Part shown: positions 11,691-23,497 of the stretch, in pieces
How the letters are laid out: each line of letters begins with the position of its first letter
Position numbering within the stretch: position 1 is the stretch's first letter
Assembly (NCBI RefSeq): GCF_011397635.1
Contig: NC_064756.1
Coordinates: forward strand, 29,688,996-29,752,995
Direction: 5' to 3'
DNA length: 64,000 bases
DNA from: Epinephelus fuscoguttatus
Lineage: Eukaryota; Chordata; Actinopteri; Perciformes; Serranidae
The notes under the pieces: generated by a model
Databases searched by the model: none
Told to the model about the DNA's origin: nothing
Seen by the model: the letters and a program-made list of their open reading frames with translations, nothing else
Translations under genes and position numbers: made by a program

Positions 11691-12769
11691 GTGAAACTAA
11701 ATATTTAGCTAATATGCAAATTCACACTGCCGGTCACCGGAAGTACCAAAATATAAGCTCGAGATGGTCAGACTGTTTATAGAATCAAATAACGAATTAA
11801 AACCAACTTATCGGGGGAAATGGACACTTGAACATACATTAGCGTGATAATAACTACCTAAAATAACAAGAAACGTGTTTGGAGAAATTTTATTTGACGT
11901 GTACTTTGAGTTGTTACCGTCCCTTCGAAGGGATTAACAACCTAAGCTAAACTAACAACCGTCAGTTCTTAGCCCCGTTAGCAGTGTCTGTAATGACTCA
12001 TTAACTCTTAAACGGTCCGTGAAAAAAATATTTTTTTCCAGCGGATGTGTTAGTTACAACATGATTGAGCTAGCAAAGCAGTTTTGTGTTGCGATGTGTG
12101 GTATTTATTCAGTTTTGGGAAATCACGATGTCTAGAAAGCACCAGTGGCCGCAGCAGCAAAGCTATCAGGACGTCATCTGTTAAATGTCTCCCATTGTCG
12201 GATACGACATTAAACTACTCCAGTTAGCTCAATCATGTTGTAACTAAGACATCCGCTGGAAAAAATATTTTCTTCACGGACCGTTTAGAGTTAGTGAGTC
12301 ATTACAGACACTAACAGTTAGCCTCGCTAATCTACGATAACCATGTTATTAATTTCAGACCGTGATAGTAATGTTTGTTCAGTCATAGTGTTTATAGGCT
12401 TTACAAACACCAGATTAGTCTAAACGGTGATACAGTGATGTGAAAAACGTGAGATGTGCATATATATATATGTTGCTAAACTCCGCTGGTTTTCTACCTG
12501 GAAGTATTTGTAAACAACAAGGTGATTCCTCAGAAGGGACACTAACAGCTCAAAGTACACATCAAATAAAATTTCTCCAAACACGTTTCTTATTATTTTA
12601 GGTAGTTATTATCACGCTAATGTATGTTCAAGTGTCCATTTCCCCCGATAAGTTGGTTTTAATTCGTTATTTGATTCTATAAACAGTCTGACCATCTCGA
12701 GCTTTTATTTTGGTACTTCTGGTGACCGGCAGTGTGAATTTGCATATTAGCTAAATATTTAGTTTCACC

Positions 12770-13020
12770 CAGAACATTTAGATTTAACATTTAGATTTAG
12801 ATTTAGATTTAATATTTAGATTTAACATTTATATTTATATTTATATTTAGCATTTAGATTTAACATTTAGATTTAGATTTAGATTTAATATTTAGATTTA
12901 AATTTAGCATTTAGATTTAGATTTAATATTTAGATTTAGATTTAGCATTTAGATTTAGATTTAATATTTAGATTTAACATTTAGGTGCCACATTTAATAT
13001 TTAGATTTAACTATTTAATA
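12770..13020. repeat. GATTTA hexamer array, right arm
   Basis: Complementary counterpart of the array at 11407-11690 (GATTTA, CATTTA, ATATTTA words). Both arms keep the same variant order, with a few small length differences. Confidence 0.9.
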
Positions 13021-13784
13021 TATTTCTAAGTTAACAAATATTGCTGTAAATGTGGTAAAAGGTGACGTTAAAAAAATCACAATACTTTTTTAAACATTGT
13101 TTGAAGCTAAATGTGGCAAAATGTTGATGTTATTTTCAGCGTGAGACACTTTACAAACGGCACCCATAGTGAACATATACTGGCGTATTATAAGCGGAGC
13201 AGACTCCGCGAGGAATGTCCGCAGTCCTTCAGGCTTTCATAGTCGAGCGCACTTCCGCGTTGTAGTTTCCTGTAAAAATGTCCGTGAATAATCCCCGCGA
13301 TGTGAAAAATACATGCCGAGCAGTCACTCGTGCGCGGAGCAGAGTCCGTGCGGTCGTAAAATCCGAGCTTTGCACGCGGACGTCCGCTTTGAGTCCGCAC
13401 AGACCTCCGCAGAGTTCATTCCGCATACGTTCCGCCCGAGTATGTTCGGGCCTTGGCAGACACACATCACATGTGTGGAGATACTTCACTTTTCTCCGCC
13501 GTGTCAATGTGATGATGTCATCAAATGACTTGTCGACTCAACTCAACTTTATTGACAGATAAGTTGACCTGAAAAATCAAAGTCGTTAAAGCCCTACTGT
13601 GTTGAGACAGAGACAAAACCAAGAATCCAAGTCAAGATCAAGCCCAGCTGCACACTGCATGACACACTTAGCATAAAATGTGGAACATGCTAAACCATTG
13701 ACACTCCTCAAATAATCTGGAAGATCCACATTCCCATAAAAATACCCACTGGAAAAAAAAACTTAGATTCCTCTTAACTGACCT

Positions 13785-14217
13785 TTTTTATGCCTCCCTG
13801 GTGGCAATAGCTGGAGGCACTATGTTGTTTATCTATCCGGTCCATTCTTGTGAATGTGATTGTGAGCACATGGGAATTTCGTTAAATTTGGCACAAACAT
13901 CCACTTGGACTCAACAATGAACTGATTAGATTTTAAGCGGTCAAAGGTCAAAAGTCAAGGTATGATATCCTCTGTCTCATTCTCTTACATCATACATAAT
14001 ATACATACATAATAATTCCAGAACACCTTGAAGGAATTTCTTTAAAGAGAAAATGTCCATTTGGAGTCAAAAAAGAACTGATTAGATTTTGGTAGTCAAA
14101 TGTCAAGGTCACTGTGACCTTGCATTGGTCTCATTCTTGTGAATTCAATATCTTAAGAGGGCCTTTAAGGAATTTCCTCAGGTTTTTACAGACGTTCACT
14201 TGGACTCAGTGATGAAC
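13785..14217. repeat. Fish interspersed repeat (ATGCCTCC...GGAGGC type)
   Basis: It contains ATGCCTCCCTGGTGGCAATA, then repeated cacttggactcaa..gaactgattag and ggtcaaaggtca words. Pieces of the same repeat recur near 22430-22560, 38866-39015, 51750-51900 and 60400-60620, often at the edges of duplicated units. The class is unknown. Confidence 0.6.
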
Positions 14218-15086
14218 TGATTAGAATTTATTGGGCAAAAACAACTAGTCAAGATATAATAATGAAGATATGACAATTTATATCCAAAAGGTCAAAGCTC
14301 AACTTCACTGTGACATCATAATGTTCTGCAAAAACATTTTTCTGGGCGTAATTTAACATGTTGACTCAGGAACAAAAGGGAAGACATTTGGTCAGACACT
14401 GAATTGATGACACTAATCTTGGGTGTCCAATTTGAAACTGTGCTGACTGTATAGATCTGTGCTGCCAGGCTGAAGATGTGTGACGCATCCATGTTTCCCT
14501 CCCAAAATACACTTAATATCTTTCATTAAATCCCTTCAAAGGCTTCACTGCTTATATCGTCTCAGTGTGAACAGACATGGACATAAGCTGCAACTTAGCT
14601 AACAACTGTGAGGTTGTAAATCTGGTTTAGTGCAACAGATTGTTTCTCAACTAGTGTTCATTAATCATTAAGTTGAGGATACGAATTGAGTTCAAATAGT
14701 GTTTAACAGGACAATCAACAATAAATAGCAATAATAGCTGATAGTTTTATTATCTAAACCACCCATTTAGACATGAAAGCAAAAGTCAGTTGACCTGAAG
14801 TGCTGATTTGGAGAAACTTTGCACAACTTCACAGGATTATTTGTCTATGTGACAGTTTGTTTTGCAAAGTTTACACTGTTGTTGTCTGGTCTGTTCACAT
14901 AGTCACTAGCAGCAGCTAACACTGAGGCATCTTGGGGGAATATGATGGTGACACTCTGCAGACATAGTTTGTTTTTCTCCATGTGGATTTAGACTCCAAA
15001 CAGAGCAGTGATGCTAATGAGCCGATCATCACTATTCTCTTCAGGCAAATAAACTCCTGTGAAACTCATTAAGAGTTCATCGCTTC

Positions 15087-15147
15087 ATTAATTATTTAAA
15101 CTATCCTCTGTTGTTTTGGCTCTGAGTGGAGATGGATGACTCAACAG
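15087..15147 (+). promoter_or_regulatory. Candidate OR promoter and 5' exon, unit 1
   Basis: The block holds a homeodomain-type site ATTAATTA (15087-15094) followed by a segment ending ATGGATGACTCAACAG|GTAAAAAAAG, a good splice donor (GT at 15148). It is preserved at 29283, 43883 and 61001. OR promoters in vertebrates commonly use TAATTA-type sites and non-coding first exons, so it may serve the OR 3.8 kb downstream. This is inference; no acceptor was proven. Confidence 0.35.
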
Positions 15148-15244
15148 GTAAAAAAAGTTTTTCATACTTGGAAAACTATTGACTTGTCTTGCAGTTTCTG
15201 TAAGGATTCAATATTGTATCAAAAACTATCATCAACATGCTTGT

Positions 15245-15278
15245 ATTAGATTAGATTAGATTAGATTAGATTAGATTA
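15245..15278. repeat. (TTAGA)n microsatellite, unit 1
   Basis: About seven ATTAG repeats. Sister copies are shorter (see 29442, 44041 and 61160). Confidence 0.95.
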
Positions 15279-15900
15279 TTTTTTACACTGTACAATCAAA
15301 TTGTATTTAAATGTCCAGTTAAATTAACAACTTCAACCATCACCAGAGCTGCACATTATACAATCAAACACATCAGCATGATGAGATGTTCACAATGAAG
15401 ATGCTAGCATGTTGATATAAGGTTTACCATCTTAGTCAGTAAATAGCTGAAGCAGATTGGATCAAGGGTTACACACGCTTCAAACAAATGTGATACACTA
15501 TATAAAGCTTAATAATTGTTTTGGTATGGCTGTGTCCGTGCAGACATGTTGTACCAAGATGTTGTCAGATTTGTGTTGTATTAAACATGACTTCAAATAA
15601 GATCAGCTGGGGCTCGTCTAGTTTATTTATTATTCATCAAAATTAGGACTGACAAGAGTTTTTCCACATCAGTAAGGGGGATAAATGTTTTCACAGTTCA
15701 TCCCTTGGAGACCGCAAATGTCCATACTAAATGTAATGGCTATTTATTCAATAGTTGTTCTGATATTTTAATAAATGTCAAAAATGTCAACCTGCTGGTG
15801 GCCCTGCAGGAAATTTCAGGGGATAACCAAAGACAGTAGGATTTCTCCTGAATAGCATGTGTTGTTCATACATGCAATTATGAACCAAAAAGTGTCAATC

Positions 15901-16735
15901 TGTAACAGGTGGTGTTTGGACCCAATAGCAGCACAACAGAGACCAGAAACAGTTAGTAATAATGTGTATTGTTATTATTTAGTAGGTACTGAGCAGGGAT
16001 TCAAAACAACACCTGGTTCAGTTCTACACTCTGGGATAGTCTCTTCTCAAAGTTCTTGGCAGCCCAGCTGGTTTGGCAGGCTAATCCAGGCCAAGAGGTA
16101 GGCAGGTGAGCAGGGTGCTAGCTCAACAACAACAGAAGGGGCTACTGCAGGCTATCTTACCGCCATTTTAAAGAGTAAACTCCGTCCTCTTCTCTGTTTT
16201 CCTCTCGAGATTAAACATCAGGCTGTTACTTTGCTGGTTGGCCATGCACAAGATGATGTCCCATCATATTACCTTCATCACCAAATGTAGTAGCCTATTC
16301 TTTCTTCAAAACACTGTGCACTCCTCTGTGGATTCCCCATCTGCTTTATTCCTCGCACTTACAGATAACTTTAAGTAAAACCACAACAAACTAACTTCTA
16401 ACCCTTCACCTCCAGAAGGTGATGGACAATAATTTGGCAACGGGAAATCACTCAGGAATGAAGAGCTGGAAAATCTTGCATGAGTGGCGAAGAACCATCT
16501 GGCAACAAGTGACTGAGAGGCATATGTGCTGGCTGGAAGTAATGACGAACGGGTGAACTGAGTTGGCTTGATGAGGTGGGCATGCCGGACAGACAGGAGC
16601 ATGAAAGGCATAGACAGGTGATTGATTAGCAGGTAGGAGTTGTGGAGTGGCAGTGTGAGAGGAAAATTACTGACCAAAGGCTGAATGATTGTTCATGCTA
16701 AAAAGAGCAGTGACCAGGAACGCAACACTGTGACA
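15901..16735. mobile_element. LTR-like repeat (835 bp), unit 1
   Basis: It begins TGTAACAGGTGGTGTTTGGA and ends CAACACTGTGACA. It is flanked by the 5-bp repeat caatc (15896-15900 and 16736-16740). TG...CA ends with a 5-bp duplication suggest an LTR-type element. The short ORFs at 15859-16101 and 16306-16677 recur in sister units only because the repeat was duplicated. Confidence 0.6.
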
Positions 16736-17200
16736 CAATCTGCTTGTGGAGCTAGCGAAAAAGTCAGGGGGACACCAAACTCATTAGAAGATATTGTCTC
16801 TACGTCTGAGCAAATCCAACCAATAAACTCTGAGGTATTTCAGTGTGGACAAAAGTGGTGGACCGACTGACCAACACACCTACCAACAAACCAACACTGC
16901 CATTCCTTGAGCCACGCTGCCAGTATGGCGAAACAAAATGCAAAATATATTTTACTATATCCTGTACTGATACATTCAGGTGGCATAACAGCTCAACTAC
17001 TCAAGAAAGATGGAAGAGGGCTTAATGTTTGCTGCATGACATTTACTGTACTTATGAAGAGCAACGCACAGCAGCAGGTTATTATGTGTGTTAGAACACC
17101 CAAACCCAGGCGATGGCTCACTGTTTAAGACACATACCATGTAAAAGACAGGGGTGTCCAATTTTTTTTTAAATGGGGGCCAGGTTATCCATCCATCCAT

Positions 17201-17730
17201 GTTTTTTTTTTGTTATTTTTTTTAAAATATAAATTTATTACTTTTTCAATTTATACAAGAAAAACATTGTACAAAAACATAAAAGTGCCTCATACTACAC
17301 AGAACATGGTGAACAAAAAACCCCACACGGTGAAAAAACAAACTAATAAGTAAAAATAAATTCAAAGAAGATTTATATGAAGTACAGAAATATGTAACAA
17401 CATAAGGGAAAACAAACAAACAAAACAAAAAAAAACCCCACTCCATACAACAGCATTGAAAGCTCAAATTGACAGTTGAAGGAAAACATAAGCAAATATC
17501 CAGGCATTACAGTGTTACCATATGGTGTTTGGTTTATACCAAAACTCAAGTATGGTTCTTTCCAGGAATGACTGACCAGATAAGTCCACAGAGGCCCTTC
17601 TGTAGAGTCTGTACTCTCCATACCGATATAATTCAAAAAGGGGTTCCAAGTTTTATAAAACAACAGAGGTATGTCCTTAAGCCAGTAGGTCATTGCTTCC
17701 AGAGGAATAAGTTCCATTATACAACATTTA
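17201..17730 (-). pseudogene. 5'-truncated LINE 3' end, unit 1
   Basis: A poly-T-rich start on the + strand is followed by minus-strand coding sequence. The frame at 17373-17798 includes WLKDIPLLFYKTWNPFLNYI, like the last part of L1/Tx1 ORF2 proteins. Orthologous pieces lie at 33256-33785 and 45987-46497. Only the tail of the LINE is present. Confidence 0.5.
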
Positions 17731-18380
17731 GTTCTGGCCCTGCAATCTGATTGGTCGAGAGACAGTAAAACTGTGATGATACTGGAGTACAACATCACGG
17801 TTATTTCACTGTGTATGTATCACTCCGCCTCACAGCTGATTGCAATCAACAATCAAATCAAAACTGACGGTTAGTGTCAGTTAGGTCAGCAGTTGCGTTG
17901 TAGGCTAATTAATTCATCCACTGTCAAACAGCCAAAAATACGGATTTATTTCCTAAAATAAGTTTTGAATTGAACTATGAATGGTCATCAGAGGAAGATG
18001 AGAGGAGAAGCTGAATCCATCTGAGCACACATCCACGTTTGTCAGTGTTTCATCAGCGGAGCTCAATGACTTGGAAAAGCAACATACTGTCAGATCAGAG
18101 GCAGAGTCGGCTGTGCCTGTGAAGCGACAGTCCACCATGCAGTCACCACAGACTTATTTCACCGGCTGCACAATTATTGGAAACGTGCAGATAAATGTGT
18201 GTAAAGATAAGTGCCTGGCGCACCATGTCTGCATTACATAGCAACGGTGACAGCGGAGTCCTGAGAGAACTATTTTTGTTGGCGGAAGACAAATAAAATG
18301 CTTAAATGATCTATTTTGTTCTCATTTTTCAACATTTCTTAATCAGCCTTGCTTATTTAACTGTTGAACTGTTGTATAAA

Positions 18381-18515
18381 AGCAATATCACACTCAAGGC
18401 CGTGATGTTGTACTGTGATATCGTCACGGCTGTGATTCGGTCGTAGGCACGAGGCCGCAGGCCGAGTGCCGAAGATATCACAGCACAACATCATGAGCTC
18501 AAGTGTGATATTGCT
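18381..18515. repeat. Long hairpin at end of repeat, unit 1
   Basis: agcaatatcacactc at the left pairs with the complementary right end (tgtgatattgct). An inner stem pairs gatgttgtactgtgatatc with gatatcacagcacaacatc. The loop contains gcacgaggccgcaggccgag. Some pairs in the outer stem are broken here, unlike in unit 3. Confidence 0.75.
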
Positions 18516-18966
18516 TAATTATACCCTGTTACCACTGTGAGAGATTAGGAGGTTTGTCAGAGATCCACTGGAGTAGGATACACCGTCTGGCACCAAACAG
18601 AAGAGCATCAAGCAGTCATGTTGTTCAATTAGCTGGTTAAAGGATTTGACAGTGCCGTCAACTATGGATAGCTAATGAGGAGGACTAACAGGAAGTGCGA
18701 TGATGAAACTGGTGACCACAATTTCACTTGGCCTTATTTTGGGATGTTCTTGTCTTTAAAGTCACTGTGAACAGCTCTCTCTCAGAGGGCTGCAGTAAGC
18801 TCCACAGAAGACAGAGTATAGGATTTGAACAGCATGGAGGATTTTGATGGGTAATATTCATCTTTACACCTCAGAGAAGTCCATTTTGAATGACATATAT
18901 TTAATAACAACACTTTAATGGAATTTTGGCAGTTCCTCAAAGGCTTTGTTTAAAAAAAATATATAA

Positions 18967-19934
18967 ATGGGAGATAACAACTCATTGATTGGTGGTGAGT
19001 CTTTACAGTGGCAGATCGGTTACCGGGTCATTATTGTGCAGCTCCTGGTGATGATTTTTCTTTGCATCAACTTTTTGCTCATCTTAACCTTTTTTCAAAA
19101 GGAGTGTTTCTACACAACTACACGCTACATCTTGTTTGCAGTTACACTACTGTCTGATAGCTTTGTATTACTCGTGACTGATGTCATCCTCATCTTAAAC
19201 TATTTTCAAATTCCCATGCATGTTTGGTTATGCATCATCATCTCTTTTCTGTTAATTCTGCATCTTTTGATCACACCAGTTACTCTGACAGCAATGACCC
19301 TGGAGCGCTATGTGGCCATATGCATGCCCCTGCGTCATGGAGAGTTGTGCTCCGTCACAGCACTGTGAACTGCATTCTAATAATTCATGGCCTCAGCTCT
19401 GTACCCTGTATTGTTGTCCTCTCTACTTTCTTTGCATCAGTCTCTCTTAGCTTTTATGAACAACACAGTGTATGTTCTGTTCAGATATTTCTTGTGCACA
19501 GGTGGCAGAAACATCTTAGGTCAGCTCTAAATCAGTTTTACTTCTTGATTATGTGTATTACTATTGTATTCTCCTATGTTAAAATACTGAAAGTAGCTAA
19601 AACTGCATCAGGAGAGAATAAAAAGTCAACATGGAAAGGACTCAGAACAGTAATTCTTCATGCTTTCCAGCTGCTGCTCTGTCTCATCCAGTTGTGGTGT
19701 CCATTCATAGAAGCTGCTCTACCTCAGATTAATGTCAATTTGTTTAATACTGTCAGGTACTTTAACTACATAATGTTTAGTCTTGTTCCAAGATGTCTGA
19801 GTCCTCTCATTTATGGCCTCAGAGATGAAAAGTTTTTTCATGCTATAAAAAATGTCTGCTTTGGCTTATGTACAAAAAGCATTTGGAAAGGTAGATTAAT
19901 TATTTCTGAACAGAGAAATGTATTTATTAAATAA
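18967..19934 (+). pseudogene. Odorant receptor copy 1, single frameshift
   Basis: A single-exon seven-transmembrane receptor of the teleost OR type, resembling odorant receptor 131-2-like proteins. The reading starts MGDNNSLIGGESLQW and runs in frame to about residue 129. One C missing near 19351 (ctccgtc versus ctcccgtc in copies 2 and 3) then shifts the frame, and translation would stop at 19368. The remaining frame continues to the normal end at 19934, with KGLRTVILHAFQLLLCLIQL in TM6 and PRCLSPLIYGLRD in TM7. Outside the lesion the sequence is very close to copy 3, so the lesion is recent or a sequence error. A polyadenylation hexamer AATAAA overlaps the stop (19930-19935). If translated as is, it would lose TM4 to TM7. 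Confidence 0.85.
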
Positions 19935-19935
19935 A

Positions 19936-22900
19936 AAGCACCAGAAATTCTGCTGTGCATGTTGCAATTCACCCACGTGTTTTCTTTATGACTAGTTTAT
20001 TCTTATAATCCCAACTGTGATTACATTTCTTTTTAAGCAACAATTCAAGCTCAACACTGTTGTACTTTTGTATTCTTGCATCATTGTTCATATGAGGTGA
20101 CTACTTTCAGGTTTTCTTTGCCTTCATGTTAAGTTAGATGTAATATTGCGTATAGGCCCTTGTTACGTTTAAACTCGTGTACTTCTGATCAGTCTTCCCT
20201 TAGATGAGTGAGCTTCAGTTGTCCTCATGGAATATACAGCTTTATTACAACACAAATATGATCTTAAAAAAAAGCTTTTGGCACAGCACGTGTGCAATGA
20301 CAGAGATATTCTAAAAACTTAAAGTAACATTACGTTCACTGAGCCTTGAACAGTGTATCCCAGGTCATACAGAATCACACATCCATAGAGGAGAAAAAAG
20401 CATGTTGTGTAAGCCTTGGTCCAGACTGCTTGGTGGAAACAAATTTGACATACTGGATAAAGTGGACAATGTATTACAGGAAATAAATCATATGCCACAT
20501 ACTTACCTTTTTTTTTCCCTTACATCCTTCACAAACTAAAATATATGCTTAACTAAAAATGTATTCAGAGATAAACCTATTAACATTTATCCACTCACAC
20601 CACTGCACCCCTCTTTCCATTTTGGAGAACATACAGAAAATTTGTAGTACATTTACTCAAGTATGAAACTAAAAGATGCATTGCTGTAGATTAAACAACA
20701 GGACAGTGTATAAAAAAGTTAATATCAACACAAATACAATACACACATTAATGTACTTTTTAATTTAAAACATTCTGTATGATGGTAAAACACTGACAGG
20801 GACCATTTTTCTGCACAATGAGTACTTCCTCCATCCTTTAAGTAAATTTATCTGATAATATTACAAGTGTAGTCGTGCAAAATTAAAAGAGTGCCAAGAC
20901 TAATGGCCTTCGACTCATGGAAGGAGCCCCGGTGCATTGGGTCACTCATGCATCTTGGATTTTCTCAAAACCAATATCATCAGAAACCATTACTTTCCCC
21001 AGCACAGAGAATCTGCTGCACCCTTACTAGACCGAGTGCATTTTGACCTTCTTCACCTTTTGTTTTTAACATTTTGTTGTTTTTGCTGACAAAGAGAAAA
21101 TCTAATAAAAGGATGTTTAGGTCCTAGTTGCCTCTGTCTGTGTGCTTTTGAGGCAGCATTGTACAACAGCCTGGGGTGTAGCTTTTCTTGTGACAACAAC
21201 TTTGGCCATCATTCACTTTTCATCTGGTGCCATCGTCCGGTCAAATTTAAACTTGATTAGTACTTTGGTCTATGACTGAATACTTCCACAACTATCGACA
21301 CATCAGCATTAGCTAGTGCTAATTAGCAAATGCTAGCATACTAACTAATATGAACAGAGATGGCATACCTGGTAATCATTATGGCATCAGGATGATAACT
21401 TGCCATTGTGAGCAGGCTAGCATGCTGACATTAGCATTATCTTGAAGCACTACAGTGCCCAGGTTCAGCCTCACAGAGCCACTAGTCTGCTGTACACTCT
21501 TAGCACTATTATGTGTTAGTCAAAGGTGCAGATTTCACAAGGTGCAAGATACAGAACATGTGCCCAATTTTTAATTAAGGGAAATGGAATGCTAGTACCA
21601 TTTGCATTCTTACAACACAGGTAACTACAATAGATGTTTCCTCTAGGCCCGTGGCCACACCATCAAGTGTCAGTTTGACTTTCTAAGGGAAAAGTTTGGA
21701 CACCTTTGCTTTAGGAGGGCTCATCAACTAAAGGGCCAGAAATTTTCTAAGCTGACACTTCGGGATCAGACTTTCAAATTATACATGTATGTGGGTGCCT
21801 GTTTATGTTTTGAAATAACATGAAAAGATATATTATCGGTGGAGGGTCTGGGGACCCTACCCCAGGAAAAAAAATGTGATTAAAACAAATTTTCTGCACT
21901 TCTACACCACCTGTACTCACCGAGATTAGTTCGCTTGATGGTGTTGTGAAAATCAAGGATGTATCAGTTTTGTACAGTACAGTATGATTGGGTGGGCCCT
22001 AAACTGAGAGTATAATCATAATAATCTGGGGAGGAATCTACCATTTGGCCTCCAACTTAAAGGGCCCAAACAGTTACATAACTCTATTATGATGTTCAGA
22101 TATGGAAAATACTGAATTATGTTACTGTTCTAACTCTTTGTACCCCACTCTCCAACATTATAGAAAAATTAAAAGCTCCTCTTTGAACAGACTTGCTGAG
22201 TTGGTGAGGCCCTATCTGAGAAATGCCTTGCCTGATGGTTTTGTGAGAGCATCCCCCAAGCTTATAGGCAGGCGGGTAGGGACCCTGCCACTGTGGTCCA
22301 CACACACCCTTCCTGCAGTGGGGCAGAGTCCGCAGCCTTGTTGGGCAGGGTGAGTGTCCAGTACATATGGACAGCAGTGTTATGGTTTACACCCAGTCTG
22401 TTCATACAGGACATGTTGGGCTGTTTGTTGGCAACTTTGTGGTCAAAGGTCAAAGATAACTGTGACCTCAAAAAAACAGATGCTAATCAAATGTCTAATT
22501 GGATAAAATGGGTGATTAAATGAGTGATGACATTTTCCACACAAAGGGTCAAAGGTCAACTTCAGTATGAAATCATAATGTTCTAAAAGTCATTTTTCTG
22601 GGTGTAATTTAACATGTTAACTCAGGAACAGAAGGGAGACATTTGGTCAGACAGTGAATTGGTGACACTAATCTTGGGTGTCCACCTTGAAACTGCGCTG
22701 ATCGTATAGATCATCTGTGCTGCCAGGTTGAAGATGTGTGATGCATCCATGTTTCACCCAAAATACACTTAATATCTTTTATTAAATTCCTTCAAAGTTT
22801 TCACTGCTTATATCGTCTCAGTGTGGACAGACATGGACATAAACTGCAATTTAGCAAACAACTGTGAGGTGGTAAATCTGCTTTAGTGTAACAGATTGTT

Positions 22901-23497
22901 TCTCAACTGGTGTTCATGAATGTAGAGGAACAGCCTCTCTGGACTTCCCTTCAACCAGTATTACCAGTGAACAAGACAACAAGACACCACCGGAGGGTCA
23001 AGTGTTTAGGACTCACCCTGTATTTCCCGACTGGACAAAAAACTTCTTTCAGCCATCCTTAGGCCAAAAGGAGGTAAAAGTCACTTGGGATCCCTCAAGT
23101 TTCAGATGCCATCTTAAAGTATCCAGCCTTGGGGTAAAACGCGGTGATGAACGACCCACTAGTTGTCGTGAGACAATGCTTTTTTTCTCGGCCACATCCT
23201 GTCTATTCATGTAGCCTTGGGGAAATTCCGCCCTCCCCTCTCTTACCAAATGTTTCTGTGTCACAGAATTGAAATGTCTGTTGGAAGTGAAATTATACAT
23301 TTTATCCATATTATGTGTTTGGAGTTGTAAAATATAGTTGCATTTGTTAATCAACCTGTTTTCATGAATATGTGCTTTCTCATTTTGTTTTTCATTATAT
23401 GTTGCCACTATAGGTTAGTCTAGAGTGTGTGTATTTGAAGCAATTTATACTTTGCTGATACACGTGGTATAATAATTGTATTCATTTTAATTGGATG
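19936..23497. other. 3' flank of OR copy 1, no gene recognised
   Basis: Unique-looking A+T-rich sequence shared with the flanks of the other copies. It includes a stretch rich in GCTAGC/TTAGC words (about 21300-21450), a common low-complexity pattern in fish. The open frames at 21774-21956 and 22102-22353 recur in sister units, but show no motif and no coding signal beyond the duplication. A fragment of the ggtcaaaggtca repeat lies near 22430-22570. Confidence 0.6.

Larger units (their letters stand above)
11267..13168. mobile_element. 1.9-kb foldback element (giant palindrome)
   Basis: The left half and the reverse complement of the right half match almost from end to end. The outer parts match at TATGGGGTGCCGTTTG / CAAACGGCACCCATA. 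The middle parts match around 11700-11900 and 12560-12760, and the inner parts at AACGGTCCGTGAAAAAAAT (about 12012) and its complement (about 12268-12290). Only about 100-150 bp in the middle (near 12080-12210) is a non-palindromic loop. It is flanked by gtgaac (11261-11266 and 13169-13174), a 6-bp duplication that could be read as slightly longer. No protein is encoded. Confidence 0.8.
11097..13596. mobile_element. hAT-like non-autonomous element hosting a palindrome
   Basis: The left end TAGGGCATTAACAG and the right end GTCGTTAAAGCCCTA are inverted repeats. The flanks are gtgtgttg (11089-11096) and ctgtgttg (13597-13604), an 8-bp duplication with one mismatch. The interior is mostly the palindromic element 11267-13168 plus a CpG-rich stretch 13175-13500. 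No transposase was found. Confidence 0.65.

Noticed and set aside
11407-13020. CRISPR-like or satellite array suggested by regular repeats
   Set aside because: The repeats are contiguous hexamers without spacers, in a eukaryotic genome, and form the arms of a palindrome.
19224-19934. Separate 236-codon gene on the + strand
   Set aside because: It is the second part of OR copy 1 after the frameshift; its first 40 or so residues are an out-of-frame reading of TM3.
22102-22353. 83-codon frame repeated in units 1, 2 and 3 (also 38155 and 51064)
   Set aside because: It recurs only because the unit was duplicated. No domain is visible, the opposite strand is open too (22117-22305), and unit 4 lacks most of it.
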